64,000 bases of DNA from Rhodopseudomonas palustris (lineage in GTDB: Bacteria; Pseudomonadota; Alphaproteobacteria; Rhizobiales; Xanthobacteraceae). Made by a program: the position numbers and the translations under genes. Location: positions 45,478-109,477 of the forward strand of contig JACRJB010000004.1 of the NCBI GenBank assembly GCA_016215605.1, written 5' to 3'. Under the pieces are notes generated by a model, which ran no database searches, had not been told where the DNA came from, and worked only from the letters and a program-made list of their open reading frames with translations. Positions 36,801 to 45,506 of this stretch are shown here, one piece after another. Numbering within the stretch: the stretch's first letter is position 1; the number at the start of each line of letters is the position of its first letter.

Positions 36801-37778
36801 GCCGCTGCGCTGCTTGAAGGCGACCGCGCCGGCGAAGATCCGGCCGTCGACCTCCGGCAGCACGACGTGCATCGCCAGATCGCGCGGGTTGAGGCCGCGG
36901 CTCGATTGCTCCCAGCTGTTGCGGCTGACGCCGGCCTGCGCGATCTGCAGGACCGGACAATCCGCCGAGGCCAGCACGCCGGCATCGTCGGTCGCGGTCG
37001 CGGTGGCGAAGGCGGTGGCGTTGATGATGATGTCGGGCGGGTCGGCGGCGAGCGCGCTCTTCAGGAACGCGATCGAGCGCGCATCCTTCAGGCTGGTGAC
37101 GTAGAGGCAGGCGGCATCGAGGCCGCGCGCGTCCAGCGCCTTGCGCAGCGCGTCGATCGCGGCGGTGTCGCCGCTGGCAGCGAGCGCGCGATAGAAGATC
37201 ACCAGCGCGCGGCTGCGCGGCGATTTGGCCGGCTCGAAGGGCCAGAAACCGGCGGCCGGCATCGGCCGCGGCGGCGGCGGCGGGTCGCCGCGCAGGATCA
37301 TCCAGGCGGCGTAGCGCAGCGCGAGCTGCAGATTGTCGACGCCGCCCTCGGTGCAATAGCGCCACAGCGCATGGGCGTCGTCGGCATCGACATTGCCGCG
37401 CGCCGCGAGGTCGGCGTTCCAATACATTTCGCCCGGGATGCAGGCGAACAGCGCACCGCGGGCGAACGCATCGCGGCGCAGGCTCTCGACGCCGTGCGGC
37501 CAATAGGCTTCGCCGCCGAGCATCCGCAGGATCACGATCCGGGCGCGCGGCAGCGTGCGCTCGACATAGAGATCGACCGAAGCCGGATGGCCGAGGGCGA
37601 GGAGGTTGGTCAGCCGCAGGCTGGGGAAATCATCCGGCAGCGTCGCCCGCGCCGCCGCGAAGGCGGCGAGGTCGGTGTCCGCCGCCGACAGCACCACGAT
37701 CTCGGCCGGCTCCTGCTGCAGGTCACGCGCGACGTCGCCGTCGTCGATACTGGCGCTGGCATCGAGCTTCAGGTGCAT
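33894..37778 (-). CDS. cobN: Cobaltochelatase subunit CobN, with an in-frame repeat insertion
   Basis: This 1294-aa subunit of the aerobic, ATP-dependent cobaltochelatase (CobNST) inserts Co2+ into hydrogenobyrinic a,c-diamide. Long magnesium/cobalt-chelatase signatures are visible, such as AAIHLGKHGNLEWLPGKSAGLS and SKPGAYGAGLQALIDDGGWD. The ATG at 37778 has AGGTG six bases upstream. Residues about 784-837 are encoded by a palindromic repeat (35267-35428) also found in intergenic DNA here. The frame stays open through it, giving a Pro/Ser/Arg-rich segment between conserved parts. CobS and CobT chelatase subunits are not in this window. Confidence 0.93.
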   Translation of the reverse strand: MHLKLDASASIDDGDVARDLQQEPAEIVVLSAADTDLAAFAAARATLPDDFPSLRLTNLLALGHPASVDLYVERTLPRARIVILRMLGGEAYWPHGVESLRRDAFARGALFACIPGEMYWNADLAARGNVDADDAHALWRYCTEGGVDNLQLALRYAAWMILRGDPPPPPRPMPAAGFWPFEPAKSPRSRALVIFYRALAASGDTAAIDALRKALDARGLDAACLYVTSLKDARSIAFLKSALAADPPDIIINATAFATATATDDAGVLASADCPVLQIAQAGVSRNSWEQSSRGLNPRDLAMHVVLPEVDGRIFAGAVAFKQRSGDDGEYAPTVYQPLDDRIDAAADLAKAWVRLRRLPIRKRRISIVLANYPNRDGRLGNGVGLDTPQSLHDLLFALRAEGYDTGALPMDTAELMQILQRGPTNALAGRDQRVGGVAWPVADYKAAFAQLPDAIRRAVETRWGRPEADPYVADGGFRLGLHRFGNILVGVQPARGYNIDPKSSFHDPDLAPPHHYLAFYLWLRRAFDAHAAIHLGKHGNLEWLPGKSAGLSRDCFPSALLGPLPHLYPFIVNDPGEGIQAKRRTAAVIVDHLTPPLTRAELHDEMARLEALVDEYALAADLDPKRADAIADDILSLARATRLDADVAIGRDTPTLDALRAIDAHLCDLKDMQIRDGLHIFGRTPKPAQRDDLLVSIARLPRSDLKPQDASLHRALALDLGLTDASGGAFDPLTRDLAADYTGPRPAILADLSESLWRTNGDTVERIELLASRLVSALPRAQPNPLPLRERVAPTQSVPGEGSAADGALQLSSVRAAPPHPARTISAPPSPTRGEGEEHAWPHARPVLDWIAATLRHAIEASGDAERDALLRGLGGRFVRPGPSGAPTRGRPDVLPTGRNFFAVDVRAVPTPSAWRIGALAAERLVESYWQSEGQWPRSIALSAWGTANMRTGGDDVAQALALIGARPTWEDATGRVTGFSIVPLSELKRPRVDVTFRVSGLFRDAFPVQMDLIASAVAAIAALDEPDDGNPIAAHVRVRTDELTQAGLDAVQARRQAAYRVFGSKPGAYGAGLQALIDDGGWDSRGDLAGAYLAWSGYAYGSGHDGSEARDALAARLTATQLVAQTQDNREHDILDSDDYYQFIGGLAAAVETLSGTAPKIAHVDSSRPEAPLPRTLSHEISRVVRGRAANPKWIKGVMRHGYKGASEIAATVDYLFGFAASTDAVGHHHFDQLFAAYLDDDKVRDFMHDANPAALRDTAERFAEAIRRGLWTPRSNRAADLLAELMTKETA
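35267..35428. repeat. Large palindromic repeat, copy 3, inside cobN
   Basis: About 162 nt with arms CACCCTCTCCCCTC and GAGAGGGTGG around 35267-35293, a hairpin GCGCGGATATCGTCCGCGC, then GGTGAGGGG, and the mirror arm CCCCTCACCCGG to GGGGAGAGGG ending near 35425. It matches copies 1, 2 and 4 in order of parts. It is read in frame within cobN, adding about 54 codons with no stop. Confidence 0.88.
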
Positions 37779-37808
37779 GCGGGGCACCTGGGTTGCCGAA
37801 GCACCGCA

Positions 37809-37902
37809 CTCTCCCCGTCATTGCGAGCGTAGCGAAGCAATCCAGTCCAGTGCACGGAGCCGGATTGCTTCGTCGCTGCGCTCCTCGCAATGACGGGGAG
37901 AG
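37809..37902. repeat. Long inverted repeat between cobN and cobW
   Basis: The 19-nt outer arms are perfect: CTCTCCCCGTCATTGCGAG at 37809-37827 and its complement at 37884-37902. The inner parts AGCGAAGCAATCC and GGATTGCTTCGTCGCT also pair. The CGTCATTGCGAG...GAAGCAATCC module is a dispersed repeat I know from many Bradyrhizobiaceae and other genomes. It sits within the cob operon. Confidence 0.85.
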
Positions 37903-37910
37903 GCATGTGA

Positions 37911-38915
<1,005 letters not shown>

Positions 38916-38916
38916 A

Positions 38917-39441
38917 TTAGTTCTCCTGCTTCAGCCACAGCGGCAGGCCGGCTGCGACGAACACGACATTGGGGACGGCGGCGGCGACGATCTGGTTGAG
39001 CCGGCCCTGGGCATCGCGGAAGGCGCGGCCGAGCGGCGTCTCCGGGACCAGGCCGAGCCCGACTTCGTTGGACACCAGCACGATCGGGGCGGCGGCGACG
39101 CCGAGATAGCGCGTCAGCCGCTTGGCCTCGACCTCGGGATCGCGGCCGGCTTCCATCACGTTGAACAGCCACAGCGTCAGGCAGTCGACCAGCACGGCGC
39201 GGCCGCGACCGGCCTCGCGGGTCAGAGCGTCGACCAGCGCCAGCGGCTCCTCCACCGTGGTCCAGCCGTCGCCGCGGCGCGCGCGATGATGCACGATTCG
39301 CTGCGTCATCTCGTCGTCGCTGCGGGTCGCGGTGGCGAGGTAGATCTTGGCGAGGCCGCTGTCGGCGACCAGCTTTTCGCCGAACACCGATTTGCCGGAG
39401 CGCGCGCCGCCGAGCACCAGGGTGGACACCAGCGCCGTCAT
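38917..39441 (-). CDS. cobP: Adenosylcobinamide kinase/guanylyltransferase
   Basis: This 174-aa bifunctional enzyme phosphorylates adenosylcobinamide and then converts the phosphate to GDP-cobinamide. The P-loop is VLGGARSGKS, and further signatures are VLVDCLTLWLFNV and IVLVSNEVGLGLVPETPLGRAFRD. The start at 39441 overlaps the DUF1636 gene by 4 nt. CobU is the enteric name for the same enzyme. Confidence 0.94.
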   Translation of the reverse strand: MTALVSTLVLGGARSGKSVFGEKLVADSGLAKIYLATATRSDDEMTQRIVHHRARRGDGWTTVEEPLALVDALTREAGRGRAVLVDCLTLWLFNVMEAGRDPEVEAKRLTRYLGVAAAPIVLVSNEVGLGLVPETPLGRAFRDAQGRLNQIVAAAVPNVVFVAAGLPLWLKQEN

Positions 39442-39902
39442 GTCGGGGCGCGCCCGTCGTCGGGCGACCAGCCGAGCGGCGGCAGCCGGGCCACCATGCC
39501 CTTGCGCAGCACCTCGGCGCGCTGCCGCCACGGCACCAGGCCGTAATTGCTGTCGCGATAGGCCGCGGCGAACGACGCGATGGCCTCGGTGGCCGTCTCC
39601 GGCACCAGATCGCCGAACACGAAGCTGTAGCCGTCGGCGCTCGACACCGCGACGGTGGCGGGGCGTTTGCAGACGCTGAGGCATTGCACCGGGCGCACGC
39701 GGACGTCGGCGCCCTCGCCGAGCGCGGCGCGCAACGCTTCCAGCATCGGGGCGCCGGCATTGCCGCCATCGGCGGCCTTGCAGCTGATGCACACGCTGAT
39801 CACCACCGGGCCGCTCGGCCTGGTCGATCCTTGTGGCACGTCAGCAGGTTGCAGGTCGGGCGCCGGTGTGGCGGCCGGCTCGTCGGTGGGGCTGCGATCC
39901 AT
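39438..39902 (-). CDS. DUF1636 small cysteine protein in the cob operon
   Basis: This 154-aa protein has a CxxC (CISCKAADGG) and a second Cys pair (CLSVCKRPATV), a layout like thioredoxin-fold [2Fe-2S] ferredoxins or metal chaperones. It matches DUF1636 as I recall it. The N-terminal ~35 residues are Pro/Ala-rich. It is the first gene after the minus-strand cobalamin riboswitch and overlaps cobP by 4 nt. A role in delivering electrons or metal for corrinoid synthesis is plausible but unproven. The start is the ATG at 39902; the frame continues upstream into the riboswitch. Confidence 0.8.
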   Translation of the reverse strand: MDRSPTDEPAATPAPDLQPADVPQGSTRPSGPVVISVCISCKAADGGNAGAPMLEALRAALGEGADVRVRPVQCLSVCKRPATVAVSSADGYSFVFGDLVPETATEAIASFAAAYRDSNYGLVPWRQRAEVLRKGMVARLPPLGWSPDDGRAPT

Positions 39903-40044
39903 GCCCTCGCTCTCGGCAGCGCCTCTGGGACTGGCGCCGTGCGGCTTCGAGCTTTGTCGGATCGCGCGAGGTGACGCGCGAGGCATCACCGTGCTGCTTT
40001 CCGTCCGGTGCACCCCGCCCCGACGCCGCCAAAGCACAGTTCGC

Positions 40045-40232
40045 GATGGCAGGTCTCCTGGCTCGCGAGTCGTCGCCCTTGTCGCCGCCTTCCCGGGAAC
40101 TCCCAGTGGCCGTGGCGCGGGCTCGTCGCTTACAGTTGCGGGGGCAGCACCGGGATTGAGTTCGCTCCAACCGAGCGGGCTCGCACCGGATTCCCTTTTC
40201 ACCCTCCTTGCGGAAGGACCATCGCCGACCAC
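40045..40232 (-). promoter_or_regulatory. Cobalamin riboswitch of the cob biosynthesis operon
   Basis: Read on the minus strand the order is GGTGAAAAGGGAATCCGGTGCG near 40205-40184, then the B12-box core GCCCCCGCAACTGTAAGCG near 40148-40128, GCCACTGGGAG, CCGGGAAGGCGG, and the closing GCGAGCCAGGAGACCTGCC near 40070-40050. It leads into DUF1636, cobP, cobW, cobN, cobO and cobQ. Boundaries are approximate. Confidence 0.93.
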
Positions 40233-40331
40233 GCTAGCTGCGGTACCCGGCTCGGTCAACCACGCGAAGGTGGTGTTGACGTATGGGCCTGAGACGAGTC
40301 AGTTGCGCGGCTTCACCAGCAGGGGACCGCG

Positions 40332-41387
40332 ATGCAGACCGAGACTCTCGTTGCCTGGCCAAAGCCGACGATCGCGCCGGTGGATCCCGCCTTGCACGCC
40401 GCGTTGCGGGCGCGGGTCGACGGTAAGGCCAAGCCGCCCGGCTCGCTCGGCCGGATCGAGACCCTCGCGGTCGAGCTCGGCGCGATGCGGCATCCGGCGG
40501 AGCCGCGCGCCGACAATGCGGTGCTGATGGTGTTCGCCGGCGATCACGGACTGACTGCGGAAGGCGTGTCGCAATATCCGTCCGCCGTGACGGTGGCGAT
40601 GGTGATGACCTATCTGGCCGGCAAGGCCTGCGCCAATGCGTTCGCGGCCGGCAGCCATGTCGACGTCCGGGTGATCGACGCCGGCGTCGCCGCGGAGCTG
40701 CCGAAGCATCCCGATCTGATCGACGCCAAGGTGCGGATGGGCACCGGCAATGCGGCGCGCGAGCCGGCGATGAGCGCCGACGAGGCCGCGCTGGCGCTGA
40801 CCCGCGGCAGCGAGCTGGCGATCGCCGAGATCAAGGCCGGCGCCGACGTCATCGCGCTCGGCGAAATGGGGATCGGCAACACCGCGTCGTCGTCGCTGCT
40901 GCTGCACCGGCTGGCGCCGGCGCCGCTCGACGCCTGCATCGGCATCGGGGCGGGCCAGGACGCGCCCGGCATGGCGAAGAAACGCGCCGCGATCGAAATG
41001 GCGGCCGCGCGCAGCGCCGCGACCGCGCCGTTCGAGGTGCTGTGCGAATTCGGCGGGTTGGAAATCGCCATGATGGCCGGCGCGGTGCTCGGCGCGGCGT
41101 CGCAGCGCCGCCCGGTGATCGTCGACGGCTTCATCGCCACCGCCGCCGCGCTGCTGGCGGTGCGGCTGGTGCCGGAGGCGCGCGGCTATTGCGTGTTCGC
41201 GCATCGCTCCGCCGAGCGCGGCCACGATCTCGCGCTGCAGGCGCTGCAGGCCAGTCCGTTGCTCGATCTCGAGCTGCGGCTCGGCGAGGGCACCGGCGCG
41301 ATCCTCGCGGTGCCGCTGCTGCGCGCCGCCGCGCGGCTGATCACCGATGTCGCCGAGCTTCGCGACGTGCTGGAGGGCCGGCTGTGA
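40332..41387 (+). CDS. cobT: Nicotinate-nucleotide:dimethylbenzimidazole phosphoribosyltransferase
   Basis: This 351-aa enzyme makes alpha-ribazole phosphate, activating the lower ligand of B12. The N-terminal KAKPPGSLGRIETLAVELG and the catalytic-Glu region GEMGIGNTASSSLL are clear signatures. It is transcribed away from the minus-strand riboswitch, so its promoter should lie at 40233-40331. It overlaps bluB by 4 nt (GTGA). This CobT is not the cobaltochelatase subunit of the same name. Confidence 0.95.
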   Translation: MQTETLVAWPKPTIAPVDPALHAALRARVDGKAKPPGSLGRIETLAVELGAMRHPAEPRADNAVLMVFAGDHGLTAEGVSQYPSAVTVAMVMTYLAGKACANAFAAGSHVDVRVIDAGVAAELPKHPDLIDAKVRMGTGNAAREPAMSADEAALALTRGSELAIAEIKAGADVIALGEMGIGNTASSSLLLHRLAPAPLDACIGIGAGQDAPGMAKKRAAIEMAAARSAATAPFEVLCEFGGLEIAMMAGAVLGAASQRRPVIVDGFIATAAALLAVRLVPEARGYCVFAHRSAERGHDLALQALQASPLLDLELRLGEGTGAILAVPLLRAAARLITDVAELRDVLEGRL

Positions 41388-42073
41388 GTACGGAGCAGGA
41401 TGGCGAGATGACCGGGCAGAACGGAGCCGCAGGCGCCAAGCCGCCGGAGTTCGACTCGAATTTTCAGCGGAAACTCGCCGAACTGATCGCATGGCGGCGC
41501 GACGTGCGCCGCTTCCGGCCCGATCCGGTCGATCCGGCACTGATCGAGCACCTGCTCGATCTCGCCCAGCTCGCGCCCTCGGTCGGCAACAGCCAGCCGT
41601 GGCGCTGGGTCAGCGTCGACAGCGCCGCGATGCGCGGCAAGATGCGGGACAATTTCAACCGCTGCAACGAGCTCGCCGCCAGCGCGTATCGCGGCCAGCG
41701 CGCCTCGCAATATGCGCAGCTCAAGCTCGAAGGCATCGACGTCGCGCCGCGGCAGTTCGCGCTGTTCTGCGATCGCACCACGCCGCAGGGGCTCGGCGTC
41801 GGCCGCCAGACCATGCCGGAAGCGCTCGATTACTCCGTGGTGGCGATGATCGAGACGTTCTGGCTGGCGGCGCGCGCGCTCGGCCTCGGCGTCGGCTGGG
41901 TCTCGATCCTCGATCCCAAGATCGCCACCGCCGATCTCGACGTGCCGGCCGACTGGAAATTCATCGCCTATCTGTGCGTCGGCTGGCCGGTCGAGGAACA
42001 CGTCGATCCCGAACTGGTCCGCTTCAACTGGCAGGATCGCACCTCGGTCGGGCGCGGTGTGTTGTATCGCTGA
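41384..42073 (+). CDS. bluB: 5,6-dimethylbenzimidazole synthase BluB
   Basis: This 229-aa nitroreductase-fold flavoenzyme breaks down FMN with oxygen to give 5,6-dimethylbenzimidazole, the lower ligand of cobalamin. Signatures are WRRDVRRFRPDPV at the start of the fold and LAQLAPSVGNSQPWRWV. I chose the GTG at 41384, which overlaps cobT's stop as GTGA; ATG at 41408 is an alternative. It directly supplies CobT, encoded just upstream. Need for O2 fits the aerobic CobN-type pathway. Confidence 0.92.
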   Translation: MSTEQDGEMTGQNGAAGAKPPEFDSNFQRKLAELIAWRRDVRRFRPDPVDPALIEHLLDLAQLAPSVGNSQPWRWVSVDSAAMRGKMRDNFNRCNELAASAYRGQRASQYAQLKLEGIDVAPRQFALFCDRTTPQGLGVGRQTMPEALDYSVVAMIETFWLAARALGLGVGWVSILDPKIATADLDVPADWKFIAYLCVGWPVEEHVDPELVRFNWQDRTSVGRGVLYR

Positions 42074-42226
42074 TCGTGGTTGGTGCGCAGCCGTACCGCG
42101 TCGTGGCGTCTGGCGTCCGCGTATTTAACAGATGTTAAGCAAAGCGGCGCGGCGGCGTCGCGTTTGCAAGAATTCGTCACAATTTTTCTGAATGATCCGG
42201 CCCGTTCCGACAAGGAGGACCGGATC

Positions 42227-42472
42227 GTGACGACATCGCGTAGCACTATCTTCGGCATCGCCACCCTCGCCGCGGCGAGCCTGCTGGCGGCACCCGCGCT
42301 GGCGAACAATCAGGACCAGCACGGCAGCGTCAGCGCAGCGCCCTCGAACGGCTGCAGCTCCTACATGAAAGCGCCGGACGGAAGCTGGACCCGGATTCCC
42401 TGCGAGGAAGCCGGCGCGCGTGCCTCCGCTGCGAAACGCAGCAGCACCCGCACATCGGAAAAATCCGAATAG
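42227..42472 (+). CDS. Small exported protein of unknown function
   Basis: This is an 81-aa protein with a signal peptide (residues 1-27, ending PALAN) and a short hydrophilic tail holding two Cys. A strong AAGGAGG at 42212-42218 lies nine bases before a GTG at 42227, which fixes the start. The frame continues 49 codons upstream without a better site. The mature part is only about 54 residues with no domain I recognise. Confidence 0.65.
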   Translation: MTTSRSTIFGIATLAAASLLAAPALANNQDQHGSVSAAPSNGCSSYMKAPDGSWTRIPCEEAGARASAAKRSSTRTSEKSE

Positions 42473-42523
42473 AGCGGTTCATCGTTTGATTGAAGCGACA
42501 GAGCCTTTCGAGATGCATTGAAT

Positions 42524-42630
42524 CCTCATCCTGAGGAGCTCGGCGAAGCCGGGCGTCTCGGAGGATGGGGCGACGCATCGCCTATGGCGCATGGTTCGAG
42601 ACGGCGCTACGCGCCTCCTCACCATGAGGT
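42524..42630. repeat. REP-like interspersed repeat
   Basis: Arms CCTCATCCTGAGGAG (42524-42538) and CTCCTCACCATGAGG (42616-42630) pair imperfectly. Between them are a GGCGAAGCCGGGCGTCTCG hairpin side and GGTTCGAGACGGCGCTACGCGC. This composition (CTCATCCTGAGGAGC...GCGCATGGTTCGAGAC) is a dispersed repeat I know from Rhodopseudomonas and Bradyrhizobium. Confidence 0.8.
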
Positions 42631-42648
42631 CTTGCCTGTGGTCAGCGA

Positions 42649-43164
42649 TCAGGTCCGCTTGACGGGCGGCTCGTCCGCCCGCTTCGGCGTCGGCCGGATC
42701 AGCAGCGGGAAGCCGGAAAAGAACGTATCGGAATCGATCAGCTCCGGAATCCCAAGCAGCTGAGACAGCGTGCGGGGACCGCGTCGTATGGCGTCCGATC
42801 CGTTGCGCGGCGCGGCGGCGGTCCTCGCCGGTTGAGGCGTGGCCGGTTCGGGCTTGGTCGCGGCGAGCCGGCTCGGCGGCGAAGCATTCGGCGGCTGCGG
42901 CGGCGTCGGCGCGGTTACGATGGCCGGCTTCGCGGTTGCGGCGGCCGGGGTGGGCGCCGCGCCCGGACTGCCATTGGCATGGCGCTTGAGGATCTGCTCG
43001 ACCCGGACCGCGGTGCCGAACGGCGCCTCGACCTGCAGCGTGGTCTTGCCGCGCCCCTCCGCTCCCGCGATCAGCTCGGCATTGGTGAAGCCGCGCGACC
43101 GCAATTCGTCGAGCGCGGCGTTGGCGCGGCTGGGATTGTCGAATACGCGGGTGATCTGCGTCAT
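42649..43164 (-). CDS. Conserved hypothetical with an N-terminal stress-protein-like domain
   Basis: This 171-aa protein begins with about 65 ordered residues (ITRVFDNPSRANAALDELRSRGF...) that look like the YflT/general stress protein 17M-type fold. A long Ala/Pro-rich low-complexity linker follows, then a short conserved-looking C-terminal part. No signal peptide. The ATG at 43164 (MTQITRVF) is chosen over an upstream extension of 37 residues that lacks conservation. Function unknown. Confidence 0.7.
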   Translation of the reverse strand: MTQITRVFDNPSRANAALDELRSRGFTNAELIAGAEGRGKTTLQVEAPFGTAVRVEQILKRHANGSPGAAPTPAAATAKPAIVTAPTPPQPPNASPPSRLAATKPEPATPQPARTAAAPRNGSDAIRRGPRTLSQLLGIPELIDSDTFFSGFPLLIRPTPKRADEPPVKRT

Positions 43165-43284
43165 GTGCTTCACGGCCTCGGATTGGGGGATCGCTGGCGT
43201 GAAGAACGACGCTCGACACCGGTTCGTTCCGCGCCGAAGCTCCGGGCTTGCCGAGCTATGGAGCCGCAGAGGCAAACGCGGCGG

Positions 43285-43908
43285 TCAGACGACGTCGGGA
43301 ACCCGGCTTTGCTGCTCGGCCCACGCCGCGGTGTGCCGGCACATCCATCCGATCGCCTCGATGATTTCGGCGTGGGTCGCCGTCGTGTCGCGATGGAAGA
43401 TCGGTTCGTGGTGGGCGATCCGATTGCGGAAACGCCGCAGCGCATTGAAGCGCGAATGGACGGCCCTTCGGGGCTTTCCGCCGCCGGCAAGGAATGCCTT
43501 GTAAAGGCACAGTCGCCACAAGGTGGCGTCGTATTGTGGTCCGAGAAGTCCCACCCAGAACGAGAACTTCAGCTCTGCGATCACTTTCCCCGGCAGCACT
43601 TCTCGCCGATCGCGCTGCAGCTCCTCGATGGCATCGAAGATCATTTGCTGGGAGCCAGTGTTCAATGGCACGGACCGATTCCGAAACCACTCGTCGCCGT
43701 AGCGGATCGACAGCTCGCGGCTCAGGCAGTTGCGCAGGCAGATTTCGAGGCATTGAAGCGGGCTGTAAAAGGCCTCGGACAGACGCGTATTCTTCTCGTA
43801 CAATCCGATTGCCGCATCCAGATCCTGGCCGGCCGCCTCCAAATACTTTCCAAGCCGCTCTCTCGTCAGAGTGCGTTCCAAAGCCTCATTGATGGCGGCC
43901 GTCCGCAC
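43285..43908 (-). CDS. Abi-like protein with HEPN-type RNase motif
   Basis: This 207-aa protein resembles the Abi_2/AbiD family of phage abortive-infection proteins. The C-terminal RFRNRIAHHEPIF carries the Rx4-6H HEPN ribonuclease motif (R161...H166). An N-terminal helical region with LQCLEICLRNCLS leads up to it. The only start in the N-terminal region is GTG at 43908, with a weak ribosome binding site. It stands alone rather than next to a known toxin or antitoxin. It may limit phage growth by cutting RNA, which is inference from the family. Confidence 0.72.
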   Translation of the reverse strand: MRTAAINEALERTLTRERLGKYLEAAGQDLDAAIGLYEKNTRLSEAFYSPLQCLEICLRNCLSRELSIRYGDEWFRNRSVPLNTGSQQMIFDAIEELQRDRREVLPGKVIAELKFSFWVGLLGPQYDATLWRLCLYKAFLAGGGKPRRAVHSRFNALRRFRNRIAHHEPIFHRDTTATHAEIIEAIGWMCRHTAAWAEQQSRVPDVV

Positions 43909-44123
43909 AAGAAATCACTTGTCGCTGAAATGATCGTTGCTATATTCGCAATGTACACCCCGGGTCGGCCTCTGTCGCAAGACATGCTCCCGGGGTCAGT
44001 CGTTTTTGGATGCAGCAATGTCTGCGCCCCGTCGTCGCCTTGTCAATCTGGACGCGACTGTTTACCGCCCTTGATGACGGCCATGCTCCGCCCCAATGCC
44101 TCGGGATACCGCTGTCGGCTTCG

Positions 44124-44336
44124 TCAGGCGCAGAGGTCCGGCGTGCAGCGGCCGCAGCCGCCGGCGCCGTCGCACATCGGCACGGCCGGGCCGGCCTTGG
44201 CGGGCTTGGCGATCAGCGACAATTGCTGGTCGAGATCGGTGCTTTCGCAGGTCGGGCAGACCGCGGTCTCGTTGGCGTACAGCAGCGTCTCGAAGCTGTG
44301 GCCGCATTTGTTGCAGACGTAACCGTAGATCGGCAT
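44124..44336 (-). CDS. FmdB-type zinc ribbon protein
   Basis: This 70-aa protein starts MPIYGYVCNKCGHSFETL and has a second Cys pair CPTCES, forming a single zinc ribbon of the FmdB family. Two further Cys (GGCGRCTPDLC) follow in a Gly-rich tail. FmdB-type proteins are assumed to be small regulatory or chaperone factors. The start at 44336 is preferred over a frame extended 24 codons upstream. Confidence 0.85.
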   Translation of the reverse strand: MPIYGYVCNKCGHSFETLLYANETAVCPTCESTDLDQQLSLIAKPAKAGPAVPMCDGAGGCGRCTPDLCA

Positions 44337-44463
44337 GAACTCGTCCTGATCGGATGGCGGTCGGGGGCGGATCGCCCGACAGTCTAGGATCGCGCCCTGC
44401 CGCCGCATTGCGCCAGATCAGTTCGGGTCCGACAAGCGGAGCCTTTCGCGAGGGAGCAGCAAG

Positions 44464-44790
44464 ATGAGTGAGCCCGAAGCCAGCGTGGTGATGGTGACCG
44501 CGCCCACCAAGGACGAGGCGGAACGATTGGCAGTCGCAGCTCTCGAAGCCCGGCTCGCCGCTTGCGTCCAGATCCAGGCGATCGCCAGCCATTATTGGTG
44601 GGACGGCAAGATCACCAGCGACGCCGAGCAACTGCTGATGTTCAAGACGCTGCCTGCGAAATTCGTGGCTCTGCGCGACCTGATCGCGTCGCTGCATTGC
44701 TACGACACGCCGGAGATCATCCAGCTGCCGGTGACGGCCGGGGCGGACAAATATCTGGCGTGGATTCGCCGCGAAGTGAGCGCGGACTAA
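44464..44790 (+). CDS. cutA: CutA divalent-cation tolerance protein
   Basis: This 108-aa protein has the CutA fold signatures: VVMVTAPTKDEAERLA at the first strand, AACVQIQAIASHYWWDGKI, and HCYDTPEIIQLPV near the C-terminus. CutA is a very stable trimer linked with copper tolerance, though its biochemical role is unsettled. An upstream GAGGGAG-type ribosome binding site supports the ATG at 44464. It converges on the GIY-YIG gene, sharing 4 nt at their ends. Confidence 0.92.
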   Translation: MSEPEASVVMVTAPTKDEAERLAVAALEARLAACVQIQAIASHYWWDGKITSDAEQLLMFKTLPAKFVALRDLIASLHCYDTPEIIQLPVTAGADKYLAWIRREVSAD

Positions 44791-45248
44791 GCGTTCGCGC
44801 AGAGCCACACCGGATCGCTGCCGCCCCCGGCCGCGAGCGCGGCGACGATGGCGGAACGCGGCACGCGGCGCGGCCAGCGCAGCAGATGGCTGCGGCAGCT
44901 GGCGCAATCGCTGGCGCCGAAGCCGTCGATCGGAACCGGAAGAAAACCCAGCCGGCGCACCAGCGCGCATTCGTCGCCCTGCGCCACCGCCCAGGCGCCG
45001 AGCACCTCGCCCGCAGTGGTCAACTGATCGACATGCCAGCGGATCGATTTAGCCTTGCGGAAGTGGCGGCCGAGCCGCGCCGGCAAGCCGCCCGGGCCGT
45101 AGGCCGACCCGCAATACAGATAGCGCCCGGCGCGCAGCATCGTCGGCGCGGCCCGGCCGAGACGGATCGGGACCGGCGCGGGAAGCGCCAGCGCCACCAC
45201 ATAGGCGCCTCGATCTTTCGGACATTGGGCGAGCTGCAGATGCGCCAT
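44787..45248 (-). CDS. GIY-YIG-like DUF123 protein
   Basis: This 153-aa protein fits the DUF123 branch of the GIY-YIG nuclease superfamily. RGAYVVALALP and AGRYLYCGSAYGPGGLPARL resemble the GIY and YIG strands with a following Arg. C-terminal Cys and His residues (SDCASCRSHLLRW) could bind zinc. The ATG at 45248 is chosen, dropping 16 upstream codons. The biochemical role of this branch is not established. Confidence 0.82.
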   Translation of the reverse strand: MAHLQLAQCPKDRGAYVVALALPAPVPIRLGRAAPTMLRAGRYLYCGSAYGPGGLPARLGRHFRKAKSIRWHVDQLTTAGEVLGAWAVAQGDECALVRRLGFLPVPIDGFGASDCASCRSHLLRWPRRVPRSAIVAALAAGGGSDPVWLCANA

Positions 45249-45311
45249 CGCGGCATGTTGCACGCGGCGGCCGGTCGTTGATACGCGCCGGATCAAACCG
45301 GCGCGGCGCGC

Positions 45312-45506
45312 TCAGTGCTTGGTCGGCACCTGGCTCAGCAGCATCCGCTTCAGCTTGGCGCGGGCGTGCATCTCGCTGGCGGATTTCATCACCAGATCCT
45401 TGGGCTCATCGGCCAGCGCGGCGGCCTGCGCCCATTCGGCGGCGGCGATGAATTCCATATCGTCGGGTGACAGGTCGCGAAATTGTCCCGCGTGTTGCGG
45501 CTTCAT
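45312..45506 (-). CDS. Small conserved hypothetical protein
   Basis: This 64-aa soluble, mostly helical protein has no domain I recognise. The ATG at 45506 gives MKPQHAGQFR, followed by a DMEFIAAAEWAQAAALADEP segment. It follows the GIY-YIG gene's start on the same strand by 63 nt, so they might be cotranscribed. Kept because the start context and codon use look real. Confidence 0.5.
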   Translation of the reverse strand: MKPQHAGQFRDLSPDDMEFIAAAEWAQAAALADEPKDLVMKSASEMHARAKLKRMLLSQVPTKH

